64,000 bases of DNA from Paraescarpia echinospica. Its lineage: Eukaryota > Annelida > Polychaeta > Sabellida > Siboglinidae. Positions within the stretch are counted from its first letter, which is position 1; every line of letters starts with the position of its first letter. The stretch is taken from assembly GCA_020002185.1 (NCBI GenBank), contig CM034532.1, positions 47,639,962 to 47,703,961 on the forward strand, read 5' to 3'. The notes under the pieces were generated by a model, which did no database searches, was not told the origin of the DNA, and was given only the letters and a program-made list of their open reading frames with translations. Shown in pieces: positions 1 through 11,225 of this stretch. The translations under genes and the position numbers were made by a program.

Positions 1-592
1 TAAAATGTTTCTTCTTAAACTTGCATATTATGTGAATAATATTTATATGGAGTTAAGGAAAGTGATATGTTTGTGGGCATATTGATTAATTTGTAATTAC
101 AAAATTGACGATCTCGGGAAGCAACTTTAAAATGTAGTTCCTTATGGCAAATATTTAATAATACGCCCTATTTAAAGGTGAATGGAATCGAGGTTTTTTA
201 AGTAATACATTATTTATCATATTTAAGATGTGAAACTAACACAGATATTATTTAGAAGCAGAGAAGATTGAGTTACCTAGCAGATTTATGTCATGCCGCA
301 TTAGTTCTCGCTTCAAGAAATTTGCCTGTTTTCGTCATAAAAACGTTTGGGAATATAAAACAAAATACGATGGAATGTATTTGGCATCCATTTTTGATGG
401 CTTGACGGGCCTTTTGCTATAGACCATAGATCACGTGACGGATAAGTCAATTACCAAAACGATGCCCTCATCTGTACCTGGCATTTACTTTAAATTTAGT
501 CAATCACAACGCAAACGCCTAAACACTGGATTGGCCTTGACACTAGAAAATTAATACTTGTCGGTTTACTTTTATTTTGGTTACCCTGCCTG
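1..592. other. AT-rich flank, no gene seen
   Basis: I see no coding exon, repeat array or RNA gene here. An open frame at 496-933 on the minus strand crosses the Gypsy LTR and has no recognisable motif, so I treat it as chance. Confidence 0.5.
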
Positions 593-597
593 AAAGT

Positions 598-758
598 TGT
601 TGCGAGATTGGTCAACTGGCTGGCTTGTGGATAACATCCGGGCAGTTCATATATGCACTCTATCCCATTTGGACGTTTATAACTGTACCCTACAATACAA
701 GTATATTTAACCATCTGATTAAGTTGTTTGTCATTGTATCGACACGCGAAACACAACA
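598..758 (+). repeat. Left LTR of Gypsy-A
   Basis: About 161 bp, matching 11044-11220 along its whole length with scattered substitutions and one insertion of roughly 19 bases in the right copy. It begins TGTTGCGAGATTGG and ends GAAACACAACA. AAAGT lies just outside at 593-597. The TGG of a likely tRNA primer site starts at the next base. Confidence 0.78.
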
Positions 759-1179
759 TGGTGACCCTGTGACGTGATTGAGTGAAGAAATCGACATAAT
801 CGATGGATGAAAACAACTTTGCGAACGACACGCAAAACGGATGCTGGACTGGCACTGTGTGTGTTACCTCACTGGACTTTGAGGTAGGTGGATTGACAAA
901 ATGACTACGCAGTAGCGAAGCACTGTGGTCCACTTATTACTGTACGTGACCTCTGACAGGGACAGCCAACCCAAGGCTAAGGACACACGCCTGGGGCAAC
1001 GCACCCTCGGGATGACATGTAGTGCGCCCGACCTGTTGACATTATATGGACAGCTTAAGTGCCCTTCCCACGCCGGACGCCACAGGAGATGACGCTATCA
1101 TCAGCGACGTACACTGATAGCGGTGTGACGGTATTGTGCAATGTGAACTGTCATTATGGCCCAGTCCTAGTCGTGCTGA

Positions 1180-1325
1180 AGAACGTAATTTTGGTTGGAT
1201 GGCCAGCTTACCGTACAGATGCCCCAGTGAAGTGCAGGACTACTAGAATTACCGAGACGAACTCTGCGTTCACAATGGAGTGATTCTTAAGGGTATGCGT
1301 GTAGTGGGCCACATCCCCAAATCAA
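1180..1325 (+). pseudogene. Gypsy-A Pol fragment, RNaseH-integrase linker
   Basis: Translates to the stretch with GWPAYRTDAPVK, then ILKGMRVV after an in-frame stop. This follows the usual Gypsy Pol pattern upstream of the integrase zinc finger (a WP motif, then a 'gL..kG.RivIP' strand). The reading is cut by the LINE fragment that follows, and the expected next residues (PKALQKEVL) reappear at about 2140. The assignment rests on this continuity and is weaker than for the integrase pieces. Confidence 0.5.
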
Positions 1326-1329
1326 AACA

Positions 1330-2130
1330 GCAGAAAGCTAGGCAATTGGCAGCGTCTACAGAACACCTACACAACACAGCAAAGTACCTAGGCGTCAACA
1401 TCAATAGCAAACTGTCCTGGAACCACCACGTGGACGCCATCACTAAGAAAGCCAATAGCACCGTTGCCTTCCTTAACCGAAACAACAGCAACTGCCCCAG
1501 ACCAGTTAAATCATACTGCTATCAAACATACGTCAGACCAACAACAGAGTATACGCTTCTGCCGTTTGGGACCCTGCCACCAAGCGAAACATCGACAAAC
1601 TGGAGATGGTACAGAGGCGTGCTGCCAGATACGTTTATGGTGCGTCGCAGCAGCCCAACCTCCATGCTCCACCAATTGCAATGGCAGTTCATGGAACAGC
1701 GCAGATGTATTGCAAGGCTTAACATGATGTATACAATTCAAAACGCCCTCGTCGCCATCCATGCCAGCCTATACACAAAGCCAGCCCGTACGCACTGCGC
1801 CACAGAACTCTTAGCTGAGGGGCGCAGAGGGCACCCATTCCAATTAATGGTTCAACGTTCCAGAACACAGGCTTTCCAACATCCTTTTTTATAGCCACGA
1901 TAGTAGCCTGGAATAACCTAACCGCCCAATCAGTTCAATCTCCCTCTCTAGATGCTTCAAGCAGTGCCTTGCCGACACTGCCGCAAACTAAAAGTGACCC
2001 CTGTTTGTTTTTAACTTGCACATGATTTTATAAACAGTTACAACCAGCACTGCACACCTGCACACCTGCACACAACAAACACCACACCATCCACGAAGTC
2101 GTCAGTAATGACGGTAGTGGATTACTGGAA
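1330..2130 (+). mobile_element. LINE fragment, C-terminal half of reverse transcriptase
   Basis: Encodes the part of a Jockey/CR1-type reverse transcriptase after the catalytic YADD box. KYLGVNINSKLSWNHHVD (thumb) is followed by NSTVAFLNRN, a run of YQTYVRPTTEY, then after a frame change WDPATKRNIDKLEMVQRRAARYV. Endonuclease and palm domains are absent, so it is a 5'-truncated copy with at least one frameshift near 1555. It lies inside the Gypsy-A pol sequence in the same orientation. Its exact ends cannot be fixed by eye, and I see no target duplication. Confidence 0.72.
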
Positions 2131-2134
2131 GAAG

Positions 2135-2475
2135 AAGAAGGTGATGCCCAAGGCGCTGCAGAAGGAAGTTCTCGACTTGATTCAGACATGACATCAGGGC
2201 ATCGAGAAGTGTCGGCTCCGAGCACGAACTACTGTGTTCTAGTGTGGCCTAAACAAGGACATTGACAACTTTGTCCGGAAGTGCAGTGCATGCCAGCACA
2301 ACCAGGCCAGCCAGCAAAGAGAGCCACTCATGCAAATCGAGGCTACGCACCCGTGGAAGATTGTTGGGACTGACTTGTTCTACTGGCATTGGGACAACTA
2401 TCTTCTGGTTGTTGACTACTACAGCAACTTCCCTGTGGTTCGCAAATTCAGCTCGACAAACGCCAACAGCTGATC
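2135..2475 (+). pseudogene. Gypsy-A integrase, zinc-binding domain and first half of the core
   Basis: From about 2140 the frame reads PKALQKEVLDLIQ, a stop, then HQGIEKCRLRARTTVF, and CSACQHNQASQQREPL, the HHCC zinc-binding domain that precedes the retroviral-type core. KIVGTDLFYW contains the first catalytic Asp, and VVDYYSNFPVVRKF is the following strand. The frame has internal stops near 2190 and 2245 and ends where the hAT element begins at 2476. The second catalytic Asp (ISDNAPQY) is 8 kb away at about 10598, showing that one gene was split. Confidence 0.78.
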
Positions 2476-2585
2476 CAGGGGTGTCTTAGTGGTCTCAAGA
2501 CCCCCCCCTATGCCCCGTCTGTTGCAAATATTGGAATATTTTTTTATAATTATAGACTGTTGAGTGTGTGTGTGAGTGAGTGAGT

Positions 2586-2690
<105 letters not shown>

Positions 2691-2769
2691 CATTGTAAAC
2701 ACACATACGTGCGTGTGTTCATACATACATACATATTGATGCACGCATACATACATGTATGTTGTGTTA

Positions 2770-4640
2770 CGCTCGATATTGGTGATTTCGTTGAGAGAAC
2801 AGCCATCACAGACCAAGAAAAATATGAGCTCCTAACCAATCATGTCGTGCCTGACAAGAACACAGTTTTCCCAACAGTGCAGAAACAAAGACAGAGTCGT
2901 ACATTCCAACAGTCATGGCTGAAGAGATATCCTGGACTGGTATATTCAACCGTTGTTCAAGGTGGCATGTGCATTTATTGCATACTGTTTGGTCAAACAA
3001 AATATCAGGGTTTGCTGGTTACACGACCATACACCGAAAACTATCACAACGCCTCCACGTTCATATGCCAGTCCACCAGCAAGTCAACCAGGCTCGCCAG
3101 CAACGGGTACTAGCAAACAGACAAAAGCTTCAGTCAATTGTCAAAACGGTGCTATTTTGTGGAAGGCAGGATATTCCACTTCGTGGCCACCGAGATGATA
3201 GCAGACGTTTGAATAAAGTTGGCCACAACTCAGGCAATTTTCAAGCACTCCTCCAATTATGTGGTGATGCGGGGAACAACGTGCTTCGGGATCACTTTGC
3301 CACTGCTTCATCACAAGCCACTTACAGATCAAAGACTACTCAAAATGCAGAGGTGAGATATGCTGGATTTTATTCAGTATCGGCAGATGAAGCAACAGAT
3401 CAAGCCAATCACGAGCAGTTGACGCTGGTATTGCGTTTCTGTGACAAAAATTATGACATTCGTGAGGAATTCATGGAATTCGTACAGTGCCATGCAACAA
3501 CAGATGAGGCAATGGCTGACATAATTTTTGACAAAGTCAAAAATTACTGGAAACTCCCATTGTCACGATGTCGAGGGCAAACGTAAGACGGTGCTGGCAT
3601 CATGGCTGGACCCCAGAGAGGAACAGCAGCGATAATTAAGGAACATAGTCCTAAAGCAGTGTACACACACTGCGCAAATCATCGCCTGAATCTTGCTATA
3701 GTTAAAGCCGTGCATGTCCAGGAGGCACGGAACATGACGGAAACTGCAGGCAGACTTGTGCGCTATTACAAGTATTCCCCCAAACGACAACACAATTTGG
3801 AGAAGTGGATCGACGAGATCAATATAGATGATACAGCTAGGAATAAGCTGAAAGAACTATGTAGAACCCGATGGGTGGCTTGCCACGATGCTTTTAATGT
3901 ATTCATGGAGCTACACGAAGTGATAGTCCACTCACTGGAAGACATATATTAACACATGCAGAAGAATGGAATCAGTCCAGTGTAAACGATAGCCGTGCTG
4001 TTGTTGGTAATAACGCAGTTTCTCTTCATTGCCGCACTCAACACAGTCCGTGGCATTATCGTGTACGTTCAACCCATCAGTGTCAGCCTTCAGTCTAAGA
4101 CGATGGATGTCATCAAAGCTGCCAATCAAGTCAAGCACGTCATCACTGCCCTTGAAGAAGTCAGGAATGGTATTGATAATTTCCATCATAACCTCTTTTG
4201 AAAATTACTACAATGGCACAGACTGTTGGAACGGAACCGGCACAACCTCACATCTATGGCCGACAGCAGCATAGGGCTAATGTCCCTGCTGATGATGTAG
4301 ATATCTACTATCGAATAAATCTGATCAGCTGTTGATGGGTCTCAAAGACCGGTTTGGTGCTCCTCAGCTGTTGATATCGAACGCTTACATCTCGTTTCCG
4401 ACGTGATCAACGTTGCTCCAAGGGCGCAAGTAATTTAAAATGTGCAAGCATTTGCTGCCGAGTATAAAGACGACCTACCCAGTCCACAGAATTTGCAAGC
4501 CGAATTACACTGTTGGCTGATTCGATGGGAAGCGGAAATAGACTGTGATGTTCCCAAAGATGCAGCCGCGTTACAGATAACGCTTTTTTTTCTCCAGAAT
4601 ATACACATTTGTCTGAAATTGGTGTGTACTTTCGGCGTCA
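2770..4640 (+). pseudogene. hAT transposase of the ZMYM1 / P52rIPK-like (DUF4371) type, frameshifted
   Basis: The N-terminal part has the TTF-type zinc finger pattern: FQQSWLKRYPGLVYS, then GGMCIYCILF with paired cysteines. After a frameshift near 3110 the DUF4371 core follows: LFCGRQDIPLRGHRDD, then YSVSADEATDQANHEQL with the catalytic-core acidic residues. Another break lies near 3585, then MAGPQRGTAAIIKEHSPKAV, THCANHRLNLAIVKAVHV and RWVACHDAF, all typical of this family. The C-terminal dimerisation part (LFFLQNIHICLKLVCTF) is seen at about 4580-4630 and is cut by a LINE. At least three frame breaks make it non-functional. A domesticated host gene is unlikely given the flanking hAT termini. 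Confidence 0.75.
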
Positions 4641-4665
4641 GCAGCGCATCCACGCCGCATGGAGT

Positions 4666-5105
4666 TAATAATAATAAGAAGAAGATAACTTCTATTGCGC
4701 CTAAATCCTTGGAAACCAAGCTCAGAGGCGCATCAAAACAAAAGGATTGGTCAATCTCAAAATCCATAAGTAGTTTTCCAGTTGTCAACAGATGGGTCAA
4801 GGCGCTAGGGAGCTACGGTGGATAAGCTAGGTTGTAAAGATACGTTTTTAAATGACGACGAAATTTTGTTATATTTTCAACTGATCTAACACTAAGAGGG
4901 AGCATATTCCAAAGAGTTGGTGCAGCAACAGAAAAAGCCCTAGTTCCAATGTTAGTGTTGACTCTAGGAACAAAAAGAAGGTCAGAACTAGATGATCGAA
5001 GCTGCGTAGGTTTTCTTACAGAAGTAAGCAATGAATGCAAATAAACATTCTCCAGTGAGGCCTGTTTTCTCAATGGACGCTCAACGGAAGTCAATCTCTA
5101 AACTT
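4666..5105 (-). mobile_element. LINE 3' end (CR1/L2 group) inserted in the hAT element
   Basis: Minus-strand frame at 4813-5094 ends with the conserved last segment of this LINE group: SDLLFVPRVNTNIGTRAFSV, then APTLWNMLPLSVR. The 3' untranslated part runs to a short AATAAT/AAGAAG tail at 4666-4685. Positions 4692-4868 are nearly the same as 53952-54131, so the family has at least two copies here. No endonuclease or palm domain is present: strongly 5'-truncated. Confidence 0.75.
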
Positions 5106-5353
5106 AAGAGGGTCGATATGCGATATTTGGAACTAGTAGTAGTATAAGCATGGCTTAAGTGTCGTAAAGCAGTGTTATATTAAATGTCACAATGTTCTGC
5201 ATAATGCCATGTAACAGTACGGAATTTCAAAAAAATAATTTTGCTGATTCTACATAATGTAATGTAACATTACGGATTTTTCTTTAACAAATTTGCCGAT
5301 TTAGCCCCCCCCCCCTGAAAACACGCCAAATTCGGGGTCCCTCAGACGGTTAT

Positions 5354-5540
5354 TAAATAAGAACAGAGTTCCATTTGTTGTCACTTTACTAAAGAGAAAG
5401 CGTGAAATGACAATAACTAAACAAGTATTGAACAGGTTGAAATGCGAGTGTGTAATGGTTCCGTTTCTAGTAGCGCATGCGCACTGGTATAAGGGACCGG
5501 TTATTATGCGGGAGCAAGGGACCGGTTATAATGTTCTCTA
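5354..5540 (-). repeat. 3' LTR of Gypsy-B
   Basis: 187 bp, almost identical to 10404-10592. It contains two direct copies of AAGGGACCGGTTAT separated by about 14 bases. GTTAT target duplication lies just outside at 5349-5353. Confidence 0.92.
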
Positions 5541-5585
5541 TCTCCCTCCGAGTCTTTATGCTACTGGATAAAGGCTGATAAATGT

Positions 5586-8500
5586 TTATTGACTATCCCA
5601 TGGAGTAGTCCTTGTGCCAGGTAGGCACGCTGGTCGCTCTGGTGGATCGTCGTTGACCAATTGCTGGTGCTGGTGGTTCCACGTCAGGCTCCGATGGGGT
5701 GGAGATCTCGGGGTCTCTGGGGCTGGTGGTGGCGTCTGGAGGATCGCGCGCCTCGGTGTGTCTCGTCCTGGGGTTGCAGGCGTGACTGTAGCGGGCGGTG
5801 TCTTGCACTGGGGTGTTCTCGCTGACGTCAGTGTCGGTGGCGGTGTGTGCCCCGTCTGCGTCGCAGGTGTCGCAGGGTCGTTATCGAGGTCAGGTAGTTG
5901 CGGTGTCACGACGGGTGTTGGTACGGTGACGCTGGTTGCTAGGTCGTCATAGATCGATCGGGTTGGCGGCCGGTCGTAGTGAACTGGGCTGAACTTGCGC
6001 AGGAATTTCCTGTTCCGAAGTGTGACTCTGCCCGATCCGTCAATCTTGATCGCGTATTGGTCGTGCTGACGTACCTCAACGATACTGCCCGTCTTGTCCC
6101 ATTTTTTGGGGTGAGGTCCTGTCTGGTTCTGTACGCGAACTAAGTCCCCTACCGCGAGTGGTGGAAGGCGTTTAGTGTGCTCCGCCCAGGTTTCAGCTGT
6201 GCGGATGTGGCGTTTACGGAGGGCTTCCTCCCTTGCTTTGAGTGTCTCACGCCAAGTCTCATGTGGTCTGTATTTCCCGGGGATAATCGGGATGAAATCG
6301 CGTGTCGGGCGGCCGAAGACACACATTGCCGGGGAGATCTTTGTGTCAGGGTCGGGTGTGTTGCGATATTGTAGTATCGCTATCTGCACAGCGTCAGTGT
6401 CCAGTTCTCCCTTCGGACCGGTGTTGTCGGTGATGAGTCGTTTCATCGTCTTCACCCCAATCTCTGCACGACAGTTGCTGTGGGGGAAGGCCACCGATGA
6501 TAGGCGGTGGTGTACGCCCCATCTGTGCAGGAAAGACCTGGTCTCGGTAGAGGTGAACTCTGGACCCCCGTCCGATGCGAGTTCTTCTGGCGTCCCGTAC
6601 GTCACGAAGACGCGACGTAAGTGGTTGATGAGGCCGGTGGCGCCACCTGTCGACTGCGATATGATTGGCCAGTTTGAGTATCTGTCCACCGTCACGAGGT
6701 AGTGTACGCCCCTGTGTACGAAGAAGTCCGAGCACACTGCCTGGAAGGGGTAAACGACCGGGATCGGTGGGATGGGCGGCGCTCCAGGTTGTGAGGGTGC
6801 CATCCGGTGGCAGTGTTCGCAATTTTTCCGAGTGGTGCTGATGTCGGCCGATATGCCTGGCCAGAACACAGAGGATTCTGCACGGGCGGTCATCATCGAT
6901 ACGCCCTGGTGGGCAGCGTGTAGGGTGCTCAGTACCTCACCGCGGAGTGAGGGCGGTATGATAACCCTGTCCTTGTATAGGATCACTCCGTCTGTCGATG
7001 TGATGTTTTCGCGGTACTGGTGATAGTCGCGAATCGTCTCTGGCATCTCGATCTTCGAGTCGGGGATGCCGTCGGTTGCCATTTCCTCCAGTGTGTGCAT
7101 ATCGACGTCGCTGCTGGTAGCCTCCCTGACACGGTCCCATGTCACTGATCGCAATGATTCGAGGCCCGCGGCGCACCATGTCAGGTTGTCCTCCTCGACG
7201 TCGTCGTCGTCATCCGGTTCGACTCGGCGTAGGAGAGATAAGACGTTGGTGTGCATGCTGGATGGTAGGTGGTTCACTATGGCAGCATTGTCGTCTTGTA
7301 GGTTCATGAGTGATGGTAGCGCGGTGCCGACCGGCCTACGTGACATGGAATCTGCCGCCTTGTTCTTCATGCCTGGGACATGTGTGCTGCGGAAGCGATA
7401 ACGCAGGGTCTTCTCCTTGAGGTTCCTGAGGCGGGGGTTAGGTATGTCGTCAAGGGCTCTGTCCGCAAGGAGTTTCAGCAGCGGCTTATGGTCTACCGCT
7501 ACGATCAAGTTCTCGCAACCCAGCACGAAGTAGCGCGCCTTGTCCAAGGCGTCCGCGACTGCGAGGGCCTCGCCCTCTATGGGCGCGTATCTGGATTCTG
7601 CTGCGTGTGTAAACCTGCTGCCGACCAGGGTTATTTTCGACCCGTCGTTGCAGCAGAAGGGTCTGATTGGTGAGCATCGGCAGTGCTTTTGAAATAGCCA
7701 GAATCCAATGCCCTCCTTCGACCAGTCTGTGGCGATGCATGTAGGCTTGGTCTTGTCAAAGATGCGGACGCCGCGCTCGATTTCTTGAACGATCACGTCC
7801 TTCGACTCGCGGAATATGTCCTCTAACTCCGGGGACCACTTGAAGCGTTCTCCATTTTTCAGGAGCTTCCGGAACGGATGCATTCGTTCGGCCATGCTGA
7901 ACGCGTAGGCCACTTGATTGACCAGCCCGAACCACGATCTGACGTCGGTGATGTTACGCGGTTGTGGGAAATCGCGGATCGCCTCCAGGTAGCGGCTGCA
8001 TGGTCGCACGTCAGTCATGGTGATCGTGAAGCCTGCAAAGTCCGCTGTGGGTGCGCTGAAGACGAACTTCTCCGGGTTGAGGATGATTCCATTCCGGCCA
8101 CATATATCCAGCCATTGGACCGCCTGGAAGTAGCTCTCCTCGATCGTATCTGACCATAGTAGCGTGTCGTCCACGCACTTGGTCTTGTCACCAATGTCCG
8201 CGACGATCTCGTCGTATCGTCGTGTATAACCATCTCCTGACGCTATATACCCTTGTGGAGCCGATAGGTACCGGTAGCGTCCCCATGGAGTGATGAAGGT
8301 CGTCTTGTGGCGGTCGTCCTCGTGTAGAGGGACACTGTGGTAGCCGTTCCATGCGTCGAATACGGTCTTGCGTTTCCCGTTAGGTATGCGTCTCGCCTGG
8401 TGGAACGGGGATTGGGTGTGGTGGGTTTCGCGGAACGCATGTTTGTTCAAGGCCTGGAAGTCGATGGTGCGTCGCGGCTTGCCGTTCTTTTTTGCGCAGA

Positions 8501-10388
8501 TTACCATGCGGTGACACCATGTCACCGGCGTACCGATGGGTACTTCCTCTAACACGCCGAGACGAACGTCCTGGTCAAGGCCTGCTTTTACCTCGTCTTG
8601 CCAGTGTATGGCCACGGGGATGGGAGTGTGATGGGCAACCGGCGTTGCATCCTCATCGAGTATAAGACGTAGCGGCGGGCCAGTCATTCTCGGTAAGGGC
8701 TGGTGCGGGCACGCATTGAAAGTGCTCTGAGCGTATATTCTGAGTAAGTGTTTCTGTAAGGTTTCTCTGTTAGCCTCGGTCGCCGGCATGGGGAGTGTGG
8801 TCGGCTTGGTCGGCGGCTCTGCAAGTCGCGGGCAGTCACACAATTCAGAGGTCGCCAGGTTGACCTCCCCGAGTGTTGGGAACTTGTCCGAGATCATGCC
8901 CAGGTCCACGCAAGCTGCGCGGGAGAGGAATATGCGGTCCGAGGTGTCTGTCACGTACGCGATTTGGCGCGTCTCCAATCTCCGAGTGCCACTGTTACCG
9001 GCGAATCTGACCACCACAGCTCCGAGAATACGAATTCCCTTGTTGTTCGCAGCCTTCATAGTCATGGATACGGGTATGAAGTCCTTGGTACTCAGGCCCA
9101 TTTGTTGGGTGACTCCAATGCCGATCAGGCAGCTCTGACAGCCCGTGTCGGCCATGACAGGCAGGGATACTGCGCGGGTGCGTTTCAGGAGGTCAAAACC
9201 CAGCGCTTTGTAATCTTCGCGCTCGTTGGTAAGAGTGAGGTTGATGTACGGCTGCGGGTTGGACGCGCGTTTCGTCCATTTATCGCACATATCATCGTAC
9301 AGATGGTGAGCGAGGGGGAGTGTGCGTAACCCGTCGCCCGCGCTGTCCATGGTGACCGTGCATAGCTCGACGAAGGCTGCCGTTTGCTCGTCATACAGCT
9401 CGTCTGTCTCCTCAGATGGGGGCTTAGTCGGTCGTCCGCTCAGGCACGCCTTGTCGAGGTGATTCTGGCGGCCACACTTCTGGCACTTTTTACCATACGC
9501 GGGGCACTCGGTGCGTCTGGTGTGCCACAGGGGCGTCTTGCCGTGACCCACCTCGCCGCAGTAGATGCACACCCCTTTGGGCTTGGCTTTCGGTTTCTCC
9601 GGCCTGGCTCCTCCCCTGTTGCGGACGTTCTGCTGTTTCCCCCGCCGATACGAGCTGCTGATCGCATCCGTGTTCTGAGGGTCGAGTAGACGCGATGCCG
9701 AGCGTTTTCCAGACTCCTTGGCCTCGATATACTCAATCATGTCCTTTAATGGCATGTCCTGGTTCTTTTCACCGAGCAGATCAAGTTGTATCTCTTGGTC
9801 TGCGATGCCGCGGGCAATCACATTGCGTATAATCTCTTCTGTGAAGTCGTTGACTTGATCGCATTCCGTCTTAGTGCACTTCATCTCGTACTTGCATGTG
9901 TCCGCCTGTCCCTTGATACGGGCGTAGAACGACCGGATGGGCTCCTCGTGTCCCTGCCGCATGTTAGACAGGGCTACCCGAGCTACCATAGTGTTCTCCG
10001 CTCGGACGGCGAGTGCCTTCATGGCGGTGAGGACGTCTTTTTCGTCACTGCTCATTAGGCTTTTGCCCGCTGCGCGAGTGAGGTCTTTTCTCAACTCCTC
10101 CTCGCAGCATTCCAGTAGTTGTGCGACTATGTCGGGTCCAACAAGTTTAGTACCCGTCTTGTACTCACCCCAGCGGGTTATGAAGTATGACCAGGCCTAG
10201 CCCGTCCCGGCCAGTGCTACGGAAGGACGCTTGAGTTTCTCCATCTTCGCATTCGCGCCCAGCGCCCGGGGGACTGCGACGTGCACAGTGGCGTGTACAC
10301 TCAGCATAGCAGCCACCACTGCCGCCTCTGCGTGCGTAGCCGTGTAGTCACAATCCTCGATCGGACACTCAACGTTCACAGGCGCCAT
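5586..10388 (-). CDS. Gypsy-B Gag-Pol polyprotein, one frame of about 1600 codons with a single internal TAG
   Basis: Start chosen at the ATG at 10388 (MAPVNVECPIEDC), which opens a C2H2-like Gag leader. One in-frame TAG at 10197-10199 (codon 64) interrupts an otherwise open reading. Order by approximate residue: Gag with two zinc knuckles (CIYCGEVGH near 274; the second, CQKCGRQNHLDKAC, is canonical CCHC), aspartic protease MADTGCQS (about 413), reverse transcriptase with CVDD in place of the usual YxDD (about 738), RNase H from CIATDWSKEG (about 886), integrase zinc domain HAAHQGV...CEHC (about 1156-1193), DD35E core (SDFF, SDGGPE, RAEIG at about 1220, 1273, 1309), and a Pro/Thr-rich tail. 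No frameshift separates Gag from Pol, as in other single-frame Gypsy families. The TAG may be decay or read-through. Confidence 0.92.
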
Positions 10389-10403
10389 CAAGTTGTTTAG
10401 TTA

Positions 10404-10592
10404 TAAATAAGAACAGAGTTCCATTTGTTCAGTCACTTTACTAAAGAGAAAGCGTGAAATTACAATAACTAAACAAGTATTGAACAGGTTGAAATGCGAG
10501 TGTGTAATGGTTCCGTTTCTAGTAGCGCATGCGCACTGGTATAAGGGACCGGTTATTATGCGGGAGCAAGGGACCGGTTATAATGTTCTCTA
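10404..10592 (-). repeat. 5' LTR of Gypsy-B
   Basis: 189 bp. On the minus strand it precedes the Gag start; TGGCGCC, a common primer-site core, lies about 15 bases inside and overlaps the start codon. GTTAT follows at 10593-10597. Confidence 0.92.
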
Positions 10593-10915
10593 GTTATATC
10601 CGACAACGCACCTCAATACACATCCGGTGATTTCGCAAACTTCTACAGGAAGTACAATTTCAAACATGTCACCAGCAATCCTTATTTTCCGCAGGCAAAC
10701 GGAAAGCCGAGCGATTTGTAGGCGTGGTCAAACGGACGCTATAAAAAGCACAGGAAGCCGACGAAGATGCACACACGGCCATGCTCTGCATAAGAAGCAC
10801 GCCAATAGATCCCAAACTGTCATCGCCAACAGAGCTCATGTTCGGACGCAAGGTACAATCAAACCTTCCTGCCGTCAACACTGCTGGACATTGTCAGCGA
10901 CAAGCTGCTTAGTTT
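10593..10915 (+). pseudogene. Gypsy-A integrase, second half of the core
   Basis: Resumes the integrase interrupted at 2475. The last bases before the inner Gypsy (5318-5353) give KFGVPQTV, and after it the reading continues ISDNAPQYTSGDF, with the second catalytic Asp, then YFPQANGKAER, with the catalytic Glu region. A frame change follows QANGK. The fit across the inner element is exact if the duplicated GTTAT is counted once, which confirms the nesting order. Confidence 0.78.
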
Positions 10916-11043
10916 AGGTCTATAGTCAGTTGTGTATCTAGTATAACAACATATTGGACTTGCGTTAATTGATACTTTCTTTTTAACAGGTATTCTAAGT
11001 TTAATATTACAAGGACATTAAAAAGTTTTCTAAAGAGTGGAGA

Positions 11044-11220
11044 TGTGAGATTGGTCAACCATCATGAATATGCTAATTATATGCTGGCTTGTGGACAACA
11101 TCCGGGCAGTTCATATATGCACACTATCCCATTTGGACATTTATAACTGTACTCTACAGTGCAAGTATCTTTAACCATCTGATTAAGTTGTTTGTCATTG
11201 TATCGACACGCGAAACAACA
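11044..11220 (+). repeat. Right LTR of Gypsy-A
   Basis: About 177 bp, the partner of 598-758. It begins TGTGAGATTGG straight after a purine-rich tract and ends CGAAACAACA, followed by the AAAGT target duplication at 11221-11225. The visible divergence between the two LTRs shows this insertion is much older than the Gypsy nested inside it. Confidence 0.78.
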
Positions 11221-11225
11221 AAAGT

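Larger units (their letters stand above)
5354..10592 (-). mobile_element. Young Ty3/Gypsy LTR retrotransposon (Gypsy-B), nearly intact
   Basis: A 5.2-kb element on the minus strand with LTRs at 5354-5540 (3' LTR) and 10404-10592 (5' LTR) and the target duplication GTTAT at 5349-5353 and 10593-10597. As read, the LTRs differ by one substitution and one 2-base indel, so the insertion is recent. A purine tract (rc of 5541-5550) abuts the 3' LTR. One long Gag-Pol frame fills the interior. It lies inside the integrase of Gypsy-A and is the last insertion of the nest. Its LTR edges read TA...TA rather than TG...CA, which is unusual. Confidence 0.92.

Noticed and set aside
1511..1762. Minus-strand frames opposite the LINE fragment
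   Set aside because: They are shadows of the plus-strand reverse transcriptase sequence.
5614..9689. Many plus-strand frames opposite Gypsy-B Gag-Pol
   Set aside because: GC-rich codon shadows of the minus-strand polyprotein without motifs.
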